A stretch of DNA of 64,000 nucleotides from JAJRTA01 sp965603125 (GTDB lineage Bacteria > Zixibacteria > MSB-5A5 > GN15 > FEB-12), in the NCBI GenBank assembly GCA_965603125.1, contig CBFDBU010000002.1:1-64000 (forward strand), given 5' to 3'. The stretch's first letter is position 1; each line of letters opens with the position of its first letter. Positions 8,601 to 17,680 of this stretch are shown piece by piece. The translations under genes and the position numbers were made by a program. The notes below the pieces were generated by a model, which worked only from the letters and a program-made list of their open reading frames with translations, had not been told where the DNA came from and did no database searches.

Positions 8601-9728
8601 CTATATCGGCATCTCAACGATGCGGTACCTCTTGTACGGCTGGGCGCCCATCTGCTTCATGGTGCTGCGCATGAGTTCGTTTGTTTCCAATACCCAGGAG
8701 AGTTCAGCCCAGCGGTAGCCGCTTCTTAGGGCCCGCCTGTGGCACTCGGCATACAGCATCATTTCCACGCCCCGCCTGCGGAATTGCGGGATAACACCCA
8801 TCGTGACCACCCGCAGGCTGTCAATTTTGTTTCTGATCCTGGTGTGCCAGAGAAGCTTGAAGAGTCCCAGGGGGAAGAGCCTGCCGTTCAGACGTATCAG
8901 GGCCTGGTTGACGTCGGGCAGAGCCATCAGAAAGGCGATGGGCCGGCCTTCGTACTCCGCCAGAAACACAAACTCCGGATCCACTATCTGTCTGAGGTTA
9001 CGGGAGATGTACCTGAACTCGTCCTCACTGATCGGTACGAAACCCCAGTTGTGTTCCCAGGCCTGGTTGTAGACTTCTCTGACCAGTTGCACTTCACGGT
9101 TGAAGTCCTTTATGTTAAGGGAGCGCAGCGTCACCCTGGAGCGCTTCTGTAGCCAGTCGATCACGTTCCGGACGCGATCGGAGACAGGTGTCTCTTCGGT
9201 AAGTTTGTAGGCGATCAGGTCCATGGCCTTCTTGAGGCCGAACTTCTCGGCCAGCCGGGGCAAATACGGTCTGTTGTAAGTCATCATCACCGCCGGCGGG
9301 GAGTCGAAACCCTCTATCAGGAAGCCGCACTCGTGATTGGTGGAGAAGTTCATGGGGCCGCGCATCCTCTCCATACCGTCCCGCTTGAGTTCGATCATGG
9401 CTACCCGCAGCAGTTGCCGGGCAACCTCGTAGTCGTCCTCACAGTCGAAAAAGCCGAAGAAGCCGGTCTGCTCGCTGTGGACTTCGTTATGAGTGTAGTC
9501 GATACAGGTGGCGATGCGGCCGGTGATGTTTCCGTTGCGCATGGCCAGAAAGAGCTTCACCCTGGCGGCGTGGTAGAACGGGTTTTTCTTGAAATCGAAG
9601 AATTCCCGCCGTTCAGATCTCAGGGGCGTTACGTAACAGGGGTCTCCCCGGTACAGCTTGTCGGGGTAGGTGATAAAAGCGCCAAGCTGCGAGGACGACT
9701 CGACTTCTACAATGTCGATCTTCGACAT
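8601..9728 (-). CDS. GNAT-fold acyltransferase, candidate sphingolipid N-acyltransferase
   Basis: 375 residues from the ATG at 9728, 6 bases after the stop of the serine-palmitoyltransferase-like gene, so the two are probably co-translated. The N-terminal half has the pattern YPDKLYRGDPCYVTPL, FFDFKKNPFYHAARVKLFLA, GRIATCIDYTHN and GFFGFFDCEDD, and the C-terminal half is a GNAT fold with MGVIPQFRRRGVEMMLYAE as the acyl-CoA-binding loop. This long GNAT-like family is widespread and usually unannotated. Bacterial ceramide synthase is also a GNAT-type protein encoded with Spt in Caulobacter, so N-acylation of a long-chain base is a reasonable guess from context, not a demonstrated function. Confidence 0.65.
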   Translation of the reverse strand: MSKIDIVEVESSSQLGAFITYPDKLYRGDPCYVTPLRSERREFFDFKKNPFYHAARVKLFLAMRNGNITGRIATCIDYTHNEVHSEQTGFFGFFDCEDDYEVARQLLRVAMIELKRDGMERMRGPMNFSTNHECGFLIEGFDSPPAVMMTYNRPYLPRLAEKFGLKKAMDLIAYKLTEETPVSDRVRNVIDWLQKRSRVTLRSLNIKDFNREVQLVREVYNQAWEHNWGFVPISEDEFRYISRNLRQIVDPEFVFLAEYEGRPIAFLMALPDVNQALIRLNGRLFPLGLFKLLWHTRIRNKIDSLRVVTMGVIPQFRRRGVEMMLYAECHRRALRSGYRWAELSWVLETNELMRSTMKQMGAQPYKRYRIVEMPI

Positions 9729-9734
9729 GGGCAA

Positions 9735-10961
9735 CTATGAAATGATATCTCGTTCGCGGCCCACTCTGGCCACGACCTCGACAACACGGTTCAGTTGTTC
9801 ATCGGTATGCGTGGCGGTGTATGAGGTCCGGATCATCGCCTGTCCGGGCGGCACGGCCGGCGAGATCACGGGGTTGGTGAAGACCCCGTTGTCGAACAGT
9901 GCTTTCCAGAAGGCAAAGGCGTCGAGGTCCTCACCCACAACGATCGAGACCACCGGGGTCTGGGTCTTCCCGATATCAAATCCAAGATCCCGGAATGCCT
10001 TCTGCATGCGACGGGCGTTCTTCCAGAGGTTTTCGCGCCGTTCCGGCTCGGTCTCGATAATGTCCAGCGCCGCCAGCACCGCCGCCGCATTGGCGGGGGG
10101 AATCGACGCCGAAAAAAGCAGCGCGCGGGCCGTATGCTTGACCCATTCGATGACCGCTTTCTCGGCCACGATGAAACCGCCCAGAGACGCAAACGATTTC
10201 GAAAACGTGCCCATAGTGATATCCACTTTGTCAATTAAACCGAAATGCTCGGCGGTGCCGGCGCCGGTCTCGCCCATCACCCCTACCGAGTGGGCATCGT
10301 CGACCATCACGCGCACCCCGTGGCGCTCGGATATTTCCACCAACCGGGGCAGATCGATGATGTCCCCTTCCATGGAGAATACGCCGTCAACGACGACCAT
10401 CAGCCCGCCGCGCAACTGGTTCTTGCGAACATTGGTCACCACCCGCTCGTAGTCTTCCATGTCGTTGTGGGCGAACTTGTAGGTCTTGCCGTACGACAGC
10501 CGGGCGCCGTCTACTATGCAGGCATGGTCCTGGCGATCGATGATCACGGCGTCATTCTTGCCCACCAGGGTCGAGATTGTCCCCAAGTTGGTCTGAAAGC
10601 CGGTGGAGAATATCAGCGCCGCATCCCTTTTCATGAACCGGGCGAGGCGGTCCTCAAGCTCTATGTGCAGGTCGAGGGTGCCGTTGAGGAGACGGGAGCC
10701 GGTGCACCCGGAGCCGTATTTCCTGGCGGCGGCGGCGGCGGCCTCCTTCATCTTGGGGTGGTTGACCAGGCCCAGGTAGTTGTTGGAGCCGACCATGATG
10801 CATCTTTTGCCGTCAACAATGACTTCATTGCCGGGGGCCGACTGCAGGGCGTGAAAATACGGGTATATGCCCAGGTCCCTGATTTTCTGCGGGTCGGCGT
10901 AGTTGTAGCACTTCTCAAACACGTCAGGGTAAGCGACCCCGGTTTTTCTCTCTACTTTCAA
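9735..10961 (-). CDS. Serine palmitoyltransferase-like alpha-oxoamine synthase
   Basis: 408 residues from a TTG start with AAAGGAG ending 5 bases upstream. It is a PLP enzyme of the alpha-oxoamine synthase family (8-amino-7-oxononanoate synthase, 2-amino-3-ketobutyrate CoA ligase, serine palmitoyltransferase). Visible residues are His146 (DHACIVDG), Asp221-Asp222-Ala-His224, and the PLP lysine Lys255 in GTFSKSFASLGGF. The N-terminal GIYPYFHALQS and the SNNYLGL, GSGCTGSRLLNGT and FSMEGDI blocks match bacterial Spt more closely than BioF as I recall these families. Spt condenses serine with palmitoyl-CoA to 3-ketosphinganine, the first step of sphingolipid synthesis. The adjoining acyltransferase supports that reading. 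Kbl remains the main alternative. Confidence 0.72.
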   Translation of the reverse strand: MKVERKTGVAYPDVFEKCYNYADPQKIRDLGIYPYFHALQSAPGNEVIVDGKRCIMVGSNNYLGLVNHPKMKEAAAAAARKYGSGCTGSRLLNGTLDLHIELEDRLARFMKRDAALIFSTGFQTNLGTISTLVGKNDAVIIDRQDHACIVDGARLSYGKTYKFAHNDMEDYERVVTNVRKNQLRGGLMVVVDGVFSMEGDIIDLPRLVEISERHGVRVMVDDAHSVGVMGETGAGTAEHFGLIDKVDITMGTFSKSFASLGGFIVAEKAVIEWVKHTARALLFSASIPPANAAAVLAALDIIETEPERRENLWKNARRMQKAFRDLGFDIGKTQTPVVSIVVGEDLDAFAFWKALFDNGVFTNPVISPAVPPGQAMIRTSYTATHTDEQLNRVVEVVARVGRERDIIS

Positions 10962-11150
10962 GCAGGCTCCTTTCTCAACGTCTCCGGCAATTGGTGATTA
11001 AACGACATCTACCCGCGCTTGTCAAGGAAATAGCTGATCCGGCGAAAGGCGGAGCTTCCCTGTCAGGAGACGCAATCGAGCAGCAGTTGCACAACGTTGT
11101 CGTCCTCGACTTGAGCGATATCAGGGCATCGTCCCGGCTCAGGGGATCAA

Positions 11151-12665
11151 TCAGAACCCGTAGATCTCCGAGAACTTGGCGTACATGTAATCCATCAGCG
11201 GCTTGTGCGAGAGCGGCTTGCCGGTCACCTTCTCGCACAGTTTACCGGCCCGGTAACGGCCGCCATGTTTGTGGATATTCTCTCGCAGCCACTCGCGCAG
11301 GTTGCCGAAAATCCCCCGCTCGATCTGGTCCATCAGGTCGGGCATGTCCTCAAGGGCCTTGACAAAGAACTGTGCCGAATGCAGATTGCCCAGCGAGTAG
11401 GTCGGGAAATAGCCCATCGCTCCGGCTGACCAGTGGACGTCCTGGAGGCAACCGTTGGCGACGTTGTCCACCTCGATACCGAAATAGTCCTTGAACCGCT
11501 TGTCCCATTCTCCCGGGACATCGGCCGGCTTGAGGTCTCCTTTGACCATGGCCCTTTCCAGCTCGTAGCGCAGCAGGATGTGCAGGTTGTATGTGGCCTC
11601 ATCGGCTTCCACCCTGATATAGGACGGCGCCACGTTGTTGATGGCGGCGTAGAAGTCGTCCAGTTTGACGCCGCCGAGGCTGTCCCTGAAAAGCCGCTGC
11701 GCCTGGGGGAAGAAATGGCGCCAGAACGGTTTCGAGCGACCGACCTGGTTCTCCCACATGCGCGACTGCGACTCGTGAATACCGAGCGATGCCGACTCGC
11801 CCATCGGGGTGCCGAAATATGTCTTCTTGTCCAGGCCCATCTCATAGAGGCCGTGCCCCGCCTCGTGCATGATGCCAAAAAGGGCATCGTTGAGCCGTTT
11901 CGGATTGTAGCGGGTAGTGATTCGTGTGTCGCCAGGACCGATGCCGGTGCAGAACGGATGAGTGGTGATATCCAGCCGCCCGGTATCAAAGCTATAACCC
12001 ATTGCCTGCGCTACTGATTCACCGAAAATCCTCTGAAGGCCGACATCGTAGTCGCGCTCGACTATCGACACGTCCGGTCTTTTCGGCGCCTCCCTGATCT
12101 TGTTGAGCAACTCCACCAGTTCGATGCGCAGGCTCTCAAACGTGGCCGACACCTGCTCGACCGTCATCCCTTTTTCATACTCGTCCAGAAGGGCGTTGTA
12201 CGGTTCTCCTTCGTACCCGTAGGCTTCGGCTTTCCTGATAACCAGGGCCAGCACCTTTTCCAGCCAGGGCAGGAAATGCTTGAAATCCTTGTTCTTGCGC
12301 GCAACCACCCACTCCCCCTGGGCCAGGGTCCTGGTTTTGGCAAGTTCCTCCACTAACTCGCGTGGCAGCTTGGTATAGCGGTCGTAATCGTGCCGGGTCT
12401 CGCGGATGTTGGCAGCCTCAGGGGAATCTCCGTCCCCGGCCAGGTCGGACTGCTCCAGGATCGACAGGAGTTCTCCAATTCGAGGGTCGGTGAATTTCTC
12501 ATGGGTGAGTCCGGAAATCATGGCCAACTGATCGGCCCGCAGGGCGCCGCCGCCGCGCGGCATGTAAGTCCGCTCGTCCCAGCCAAGAACGGAACCGCAC
12601 GAACTGAGCAGGGCGACTTCGCGCAACCGACTCACCAGTTCATCATAGGCCTTTTTGGGGGTCAT
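11151..12665 (-). CDS. M32 family carboxypeptidase (carboxypeptidase Taq type)
   Basis: 504 residues, typical for the family. Zinc ligands are seen in His267-Glu268-xx-His271 (MHEAGHGLYEMG) and Glu298 in GIHESQSRMWEN. The family removes C-terminal residues from peptides with broad specificity in the cytoplasm. There is no signal peptide. The gene is separated from spt by 189 bases that hold no supported gene. Confidence 0.92.
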   Translation of the reverse strand: MTPKKAYDELVSRLREVALLSSCGSVLGWDERTYMPRGGGALRADQLAMISGLTHEKFTDPRIGELLSILEQSDLAGDGDSPEAANIRETRHDYDRYTKLPRELVEELAKTRTLAQGEWVVARKNKDFKHFLPWLEKVLALVIRKAEAYGYEGEPYNALLDEYEKGMTVEQVSATFESLRIELVELLNKIREAPKRPDVSIVERDYDVGLQRIFGESVAQAMGYSFDTGRLDITTHPFCTGIGPGDTRITTRYNPKRLNDALFGIMHEAGHGLYEMGLDKKTYFGTPMGESASLGIHESQSRMWENQVGRSKPFWRHFFPQAQRLFRDSLGGVKLDDFYAAINNVAPSYIRVEADEATYNLHILLRYELERAMVKGDLKPADVPGEWDKRFKDYFGIEVDNVANGCLQDVHWSAGAMGYFPTYSLGNLHSAQFFVKALEDMPDLMDQIERGIFGNLREWLRENIHKHGGRYRAGKLCEKVTGKPLSHKPLMDYMYAKFSEIYGF

Positions 12666-12894
12666 CTTCTGTCTCCTCAGATATGCCGACTATTTGTTTC
12701 TACAATCAGATAGTGAAGATAGGCAGAAGCCTCGTTTATGGCAACCGTGGTGAGACCTGTTTTTGCCTGTCGGTGCTGTTGTCGGTCTTATCTCGGTCTC
12801 GGATGATCCGGACCGCCCTTCAGGCTGAAAAATCGTTGGCGGCTATGATCCGACGGCGTATATTGTCGCCTTAGCGCATTGATCGGAGGCGCGG

Positions 12895-13755
12895 TTGGCG
12901 CATTCGCACATTCAACAGGCGGACGAACTACTCGACAAGCAATTCGACGTGCTCGATCACGGTTTCGTGCGCCTGGTTGACTACATGGGTTCCGACGCCG
13001 CCATTGTACAGGCCGCCCGCGTCAGCTACGGCGAAGGAACCAAGAAGGTTTCGGAAGACCGGGCGCTGATTCGCTACCTGATGCGCAACCGGCACACCAG
13101 CCCGTTTGAGATGGTGGAGTTCAAGTTCCATGTCAGACTGCCGATCTTTGTCGCCCGCCAGTGGATTCGCCACCGCACCGCCAACGTCAACGAGTACTCC
13201 GGTCGCTATTCAGTGATGAAGGGGGAGTTTTACGTTCCCGACGATCAGGATATCCGCTGCCAATCCGACGTCAACAAACAGGGTCGATCCGATAAGGAAG
13301 TACCGGAGGCGATTAGACGCCGGTTGGTGGACTACCTGAGCCGCTCGCAGAAGGAAGCCTACGATCGCTACGGCGAGTTTGTTGAAGCCGGCCTGGCGCG
13401 TGAGCTGGCCCGCATCGGTCTGCCCCTGTCGCTGTATACCGAGTGGTACTGGAAGATCGATCTGCATAACCTGATGCATTTTTTGAGACTCCGCCTGGAC
13501 AGCCACGCCCAACTGGAGATTCGGCGGTATGCCGAAGTAATGGCCGATATCGTCCGCACCGTCTGCCCCATAGCTTACGAGGCGTTTGAGGATTACAGCC
13601 TGAAGGCGCTGGGCTTTTCCGGTCCGGAACTGGGAGTCTTGAAAGACGCGCTTGCCGATGTGAAAATCGACAAGGAATCGCTTGTTTCCCGCGGTCTCTC
13701 CGCCCGCGAAGCGGGGGAGCTGCTGGACAAGCTGGAAAAGATCAGGCGGTCATAA
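12895..13755 (+). CDS. thyX: Flavin-dependent thymidylate synthase
   Basis: 286 residues from a TTG start, with GGAGG ending 5 bases upstream. The ThyX signature RHR-(7)-S is present as RHRTANVNEYS, followed by GRYSV. The enzyme makes dTMP from dUMP with methylene-tetrahydrofolate, FAD and NADPH, and replaces ThyA in many bacteria. The C terminus (about 225-286) extends past the core with a helical part. Confidence 0.95.
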   Translation: MAHSHIQQADELLDKQFDVLDHGFVRLVDYMGSDAAIVQAARVSYGEGTKKVSEDRALIRYLMRNRHTSPFEMVEFKFHVRLPIFVARQWIRHRTANVNEYSGRYSVMKGEFYVPDDQDIRCQSDVNKQGRSDKEVPEAIRRRLVDYLSRSQKEAYDRYGEFVEAGLARELARIGLPLSLYTEWYWKIDLHNLMHFLRLRLDSHAQLEIRRYAEVMADIVRTVCPIAYEAFEDYSLKALGFSGPELGVLKDALADVKIDKESLVSRGLSAREAGELLDKLEKIRRS

Positions 13756-13782
13756 GAGCCGGGGGCAATCTGCGTACAAACA

Positions 13783-13815
13783 AGCCCGGCCCCAAACGGA
13801 ACCGGGTTGTGTTTG
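13783..13815 (+). terminator. Possible terminator between convergent genes
   Basis: A 7-bp stem with one wobble (13783-13789 with 13802-13808) is followed by a T/G-rich stretch. It lies between the convergent thyX and barrel-protein genes. It is a weak candidate. Confidence 0.35.
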
Positions 13816-13833
13816 TGTAAAAGTCAGCACTGA

Positions 13834-14394
13834 TTATTCGCTACCTAAGGGTATCTGCACACCCACGGCAATCTGTAGCATCGTCATGGCCGGGTCGGCC
13901 ATCACGTAGTGAAACCTCGGCATAACGTAAGCGCCGATCGTCTCGGAAACCATCTTGCGGTAGACTATCCCACCGAAGATGCCGAACTCGCTGTCCTCGC
14001 CACCATAGAAACCGCCACCAGCAGTCACGAAGAAAGCGTTCTCGTCATCGGTGTAGTTGATGGCATAGAGACCATTGAAAAGGATATTAATCCTAGTATT
14101 GGTCTCGGAAGTCGATCCGCCAAGTATCGCCGGGAGCTTCACTTCAGATTTGTAACTCTGGAATCCGAGTTCGCCGCCGATCATCATCTTCTCATTGATG
14201 CCGTAATGGAATGTACCGCCCAAGCTGATTCCGGCCTTGAATGAACCATAGTCCTCATCGAAGAAGGCGTCACCAAATCCAAGCGTGTACCCCGCATAGC
14301 CGCCCGTCAGCATCTTGCCTGTGAGGTCTTGACCGGTTACCGTGATCGTTATCGCCAAGCACAGCGCCATAGCTAACACAAATACTCGTTTCAT
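13834..14394 (-). CDS. Small outer-membrane beta-barrel protein
   Basis: 186 residues. The signal peptide MKRVFVLAMALCLAITITVTG is followed by alternating strands rich in Gly and aromatic residues (GGYAGYTLGFGDAFF, GGTFHYGINEKMMIGGELG, FFVTAGGGFYGGE), ending MLQIAVGVQIPLGSE. This is the look of an 8-strand OmpA/OmpW-like porin-family barrel. AGGAGAC precedes the ATG. Ligand and role unknown. Confidence 0.75.
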   Translation of the reverse strand: MKRVFVLAMALCLAITITVTGQDLTGKMLTGGYAGYTLGFGDAFFDEDYGSFKAGISLGGTFHYGINEKMMIGGELGFQSYKSEVKLPAILGGSTSETNTRINILFNGLYAINYTDDENAFFVTAGGGFYGGEDSEFGIFGGIVYRKMVSETIGAYVMPRFHYVMADPAMTMLQIAVGVQIPLGSE

Positions 14395-14529
14395 TTTCCC
14401 TGTCTCCTATTAGGTTCAACGATATGCAATTGTTTGTATATCATGCTCCGTTGCGGATTTTACTCGGTGTTCTTACGCTTACACCTCCTTCCTTGGCTGT
14501 GCAACCGGATCAACCGCACATTCTCCCAT

Positions 14530-14558
14530 CTATTACATATACAAACCTGAGTTGTCAA
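14530..14558 (-). promoter_or_regulatory. Possible sigma-70 type promoter
   Basis: On the - strand, TTGACA (14558-14553) is followed after 17 bases by TAATAG (14535-14530). It would drive the barrel-protein gene, leaving a leader of about 130 bases. The -10 box is a poor match. Confidence 0.3.
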
Positions 14559-14955
14559 AGAGCAGTTTGACAGTAACTGAGCTTCGTATCTCTGGCTATG
14601 CGTAGCACCTGTCAGAGTGAAATGCTCATTTCAGTTCCAAATAAAAAACATAGCCAAGGCATGCGGTTGTCAAGTTTTTTGAATGGACCTATTAAGCAGC
14701 CGATCATGACCTCCTGAGACTTCTGCTGATGACATCCGTCGCTTATATGGCTTGATCGTACCCTGTGCACGTAGAGCACCGTGTGCCTTGCACCTCCTTT
14801 CCCTGATCAGGTACTCAATCCGGTATCCAAGCTATGCCGCCCCGATTGGTTTGTCAAACAACAAAACACGCATGAGCCAGTGTGGAGTGGTGCGGCGGAT
14901 CAATGACAATCGGAACTGGACAGAATATCTCGTTAGAATGAGTCAAATAATCTAC

Positions 14956-14985
14956 TTGACAATAATGGACCATTATGAGGATACT
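14956..14985 (+). promoter_or_regulatory. Possible sigma-70 type promoter
   Basis: TTGACA (14956-14961), an 18-base spacer and GATACT (14980-14985) lie about 70 bases before the PEGA lipoprotein gene. Confidence 0.4.
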
Positions 14986-15053
14986 TCACCTAAAGGCATT
15001 AGGCAGGAATGCAGGCGACTGATTAATCGTAGGTTCAAGCAGAGGAGGTCAGA

Positions 15054-15563
15054 GTGAAATTCGAGAAGACAGTTTGCAAGCAGCGATTTGCCATCTCAGC
15101 CGTTGTGTTGCTGGTGTGCTTCACGTTGTGGGGATGTGCAACCATCATGCATGGCACTACTCAGGAGATAGGTGTCCAGAGTAGACCAACGGGTGCGACA
15201 GTTACAATTGACAATAAGGACTTTGGCACGACGCCGGTTATCGCCAGTCTCTCCAGAAAAGACAACCACATCGTGAGTGTGACATTGGAAGGCTACGAAC
15301 CATTTGACGCTACAATTACGAGATCAACAAGTGGTTGGGTGTGGGGTAACATCGTATTTGGCGGATTGATTGGACTTGCGGTCGACGCTATCTCTGGTGG
15401 CCTCTACAAACTCAGCCCAGAGCAAGTGGAAGCGGAGCTTGCCAGCAAAGGGATGGGTACAAGCATGCAGGGGAGTGATATAATTATCGCGGTCGTGCTA
15501 AAGCCTGATCCGAGTTGGCAACACGTCGGTAACCTCGTACCGACAAGTAAGATAGCCGATTAA
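15054..15563 (+). CDS. PEGA-domain lipoprotein
   Basis: 169 residues from the GTG at 15054, preceded by GAGGAGG. The signal peptide ends in lipobox LWGC (Cys27 or so). The following CATIMHGTTQEIGVQSRPTG and DFGTTPVIASLSR, then GYEPFDATI, are typical of the PEGA fold used by cell-surface proteins. Around residue 98 a hydrophobic Gly-rich helix (WGNIVFGGLIGLAVDAISGG) may insert in the membrane. Many such lipoproteins sit near envelope genes; the role is unknown. Its base composition is less GC-rich than the surrounding genes. Confidence 0.78.
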   Translation: MKFEKTVCKQRFAISAVVLLVCFTLWGCATIMHGTTQEIGVQSRPTGATVTIDNKDFGTTPVIASLSRKDNHIVSVTLEGYEPFDATITRSTSGWVWGNIVFGGLIGLAVDAISGGLYKLSPEQVEAELASKGMGTSMQGSDIIIAVVLKPDPSWQHVGNLVPTSKIAD

Positions 15564-15755
15564 CATGGTTACGGATGGGAAGCCACAAGCCATGCTCGCC
15601 AATGCACTCGTTTGCTAGAACCATTTTCTACTAGTCCAGACAGTTGGCGTCTTTTCCAATGGAGAAGGCGCCGGTTTCATTTCTTCAGGATTATTCCGTT
15701 GGTCCCGCTGATGGATTTCACTTCTCCTGTCTGACCGCATCAGCGCCATACCACC

Positions 15756-17573
15756 TTAGACACTTTCGGCAAGCTTCACGAACTCATCAACGTCGGCCAC
15801 GGCGCGGGTGACAGCATCGACCCAGAAATCTTCGGCGGTAAGGTCAACGCCAAGATGCTTGCGGGCCACGTCCTCGGTGGTCATACTGCCGGTGTCCGCC
15901 AACAATGCCCGATACTTGTCGGCAAAGGAAGAACCTTCCTTCCGGGCGCGGTCATACACGCCGCCCGCGAACAGGTAACCGAAAGTGTACGGGAAGTTGT
16001 AGAACGGTACGTCGCTAATATAGAAATGCAGCTTCGAGCACCAGAACAGGGGGTGGTAGCCGGACTCATCCAGCAACCCGGCGAAGGCGCGCTTCTGGGC
16101 ATCGACCATAAGTTCGTCCAATCGCTCTTTCGGCACCACGCCCTCTTTGCGTTCGCGGTAGAAGTTCTTCTCGAACAGGTAGCGGCAGTGGATGTCGGTG
16201 AACTTGACGTAGGCCGCCTGTAGTTTCTGCTCCAGGAGCATCAGTCTCTGCTGCGGATCGGTGGTCTGCTCAAGAGCAGCGTCGATAACCAGCGTCTCGG
16301 CGAATATCGAAGCCGTTTCCGCCAGGCTCATGGGATACCCGGCGGCAAAGGGAGGTTTGTCCTTGAGCACCCAGCCATGGTAGGCGTGACCGAGTTCGTG
16401 CGCCAGCGTCAGCAGGTTGTCAAACGTCCCGGCGTAGGTCATGAAAATGCGCCACTGTTTGAACGACCCCATGTTGGTACAGAATCCGCCGCCCCTCTTG
16501 CCGGAGCGGTCCTCGGCTTCAACCCATCTCTTTGCGAGAGCCATTTTCATGAAATCGGCCATGTGTGTGGAAAAGGCCGCCGCCTGCTTGACAATGAATC
16601 CCCCTGCCTCCTCAAAACCATAGAGTGCGTCGGCCTTGCCGCAGGGGGCGAATTCGTCGTACCAGCGGAACTTGTCAATGCCCAGGAGCTTCATCTTGGC
16701 CGCAATATACGGCTCCAGACGTCCTGTCATGCGACGGATGACACTCCACATGGCGTCGACCGTCTCCTGCTTCACCCGCCCAATAACCAGGGCCTCATGC
16801 TGAGGCGACTCCCAGCCCCGCTGATCATAGAGCGCCAGCCGGAATCCCGACAGCGCGTTGAGGGTCATGCCCGCCAGGTTTGCCTGCGTTTCCCAGCCCT
16901 CGATCATTTTCTCAAAGGCGTGCCGCCTGACAGCCCGGTCCGGATCGGCCATCTTGGTGGCCACCTGACCCATGGATACTTTCTCCGTCTTGCCGTCCTG
17001 GGTGAAATCGACCTTGATATCGCCCGCCATCTTGTCATAGAGGCGGTTCCATGCGTGATAGCCGGAGACGGCCAGGTCCAGCGCGAGCGATTCGAGTTCG
17101 GGCGCCATCTTGCTGCGGGCAATCACGCGCAGTTCGTTGAGGTAGAACGTGATTTCTTTCAAACGCGGTTCGGACAGGAGCATCGCCCACTGTTCGTCAC
17201 TCTGCTTGAGCGAGCAAGCCTCCAACTCGGTGCGCAGCTTCTGCCACTGGGAGTGATAGAGATCACCCTTCGCTTCAATCGCCTGAGCCTCGGCGTCGTC
17301 CACATTCTGAGACGTGAGACAGTTGGAGAAAGCTCTGACCAGGTCGATGTTCTCGTCCAGATTCTGCAGGGTGAGTATGAAATCCGTCCAGGCCGGTATA
17401 CTGTCCCCTGTTATCTTCTCCGGCAGGCCCTTGAGCATTGTCTTGGCCGTGTCGAGGTCGGCCTTTGTTTTTTCGCGGTGAGTCTGGAACTCCTTCGAAC
17501 CGCTGCCACCGGGGAAAATGGAATCGAGGTCCCATTGCGGCGCGGGCGGGATTTTCTGTGGTGTTGCGGACAT
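15756..17573 (-). CDS. pepF: M3 family oligoendopeptidase (PepF type)
   Basis: 605 residues, the usual length. The zinc motif is His392-Glu393-xx-His396 (LTLAHELGHAYHG), with the M3B context GGGFCTNMG upstream. A GAGAGA stretch precedes the ATG. The enzyme cleaves medium-size peptides in the cytoplasm. It lies beside a POT-like transporter gene on the same strand, consistent with processing of imported peptides. Confidence 0.92.
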   Translation of the reverse strand: MSATPQKIPPAPQWDLDSIFPGGSGSKEFQTHREKTKADLDTAKTMLKGLPEKITGDSIPAWTDFILTLQNLDENIDLVRAFSNCLTSQNVDDAEAQAIEAKGDLYHSQWQKLRTELEACSLKQSDEQWAMLLSEPRLKEITFYLNELRVIARSKMAPELESLALDLAVSGYHAWNRLYDKMAGDIKVDFTQDGKTEKVSMGQVATKMADPDRAVRRHAFEKMIEGWETQANLAGMTLNALSGFRLALYDQRGWESPQHEALVIGRVKQETVDAMWSVIRRMTGRLEPYIAAKMKLLGIDKFRWYDEFAPCGKADALYGFEEAGGFIVKQAAAFSTHMADFMKMALAKRWVEAEDRSGKRGGGFCTNMGSFKQWRIFMTYAGTFDNLLTLAHELGHAYHGWVLKDKPPFAAGYPMSLAETASIFAETLVIDAALEQTTDPQQRLMLLEQKLQAAYVKFTDIHCRYLFEKNFYRERKEGVVPKERLDELMVDAQKRAFAGLLDESGYHPLFWCSKLHFYISDVPFYNFPYTFGYLFAGGVYDRARKEGSSFADKYRALLADTGSMTTEDVARKHLGVDLTAEDFWVDAVTRAVADVDEFVKLAESV

Positions 17574-17680
17574 GTTCTCTCTCCAGAAATGCGGTTTGAT
17601 TTCACCGGCAATTATAGCGAATCGCCCTCAGGGTGGCAAGCGCTCCGCGTCACCGGTCGCAGCGAAGAGAGCCGCCTGCA

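Larger units (their letters stand above)
14395..15053. other. 659-base intergenic region, lower GC
   Basis: This separates the divergent barrel protein and PEGA lipoprotein genes. It is visibly richer in A and T than the flanks. It holds candidate promoters for both neighbours and no gene I can support; a 101-codon frame at 14752-15057 has no ribosome-binding site and an odd composition. Confidence 0.6.

Noticed and set aside
10962..11150. Short + strand frame between spt and the M32 gene (VIKRHLPALVKEIADPAKGG)
   Set aside because: Less than 190 bases of free space, no ribosome-binding site, and it continues as antisense of the M32 gene.
14752..15057. 101-codon frame before the PEGA lipoprotein gene
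   Set aside because: No ribosome-binding site, composition unlike a protein, and it contains the promoter-like boxes of the next gene.
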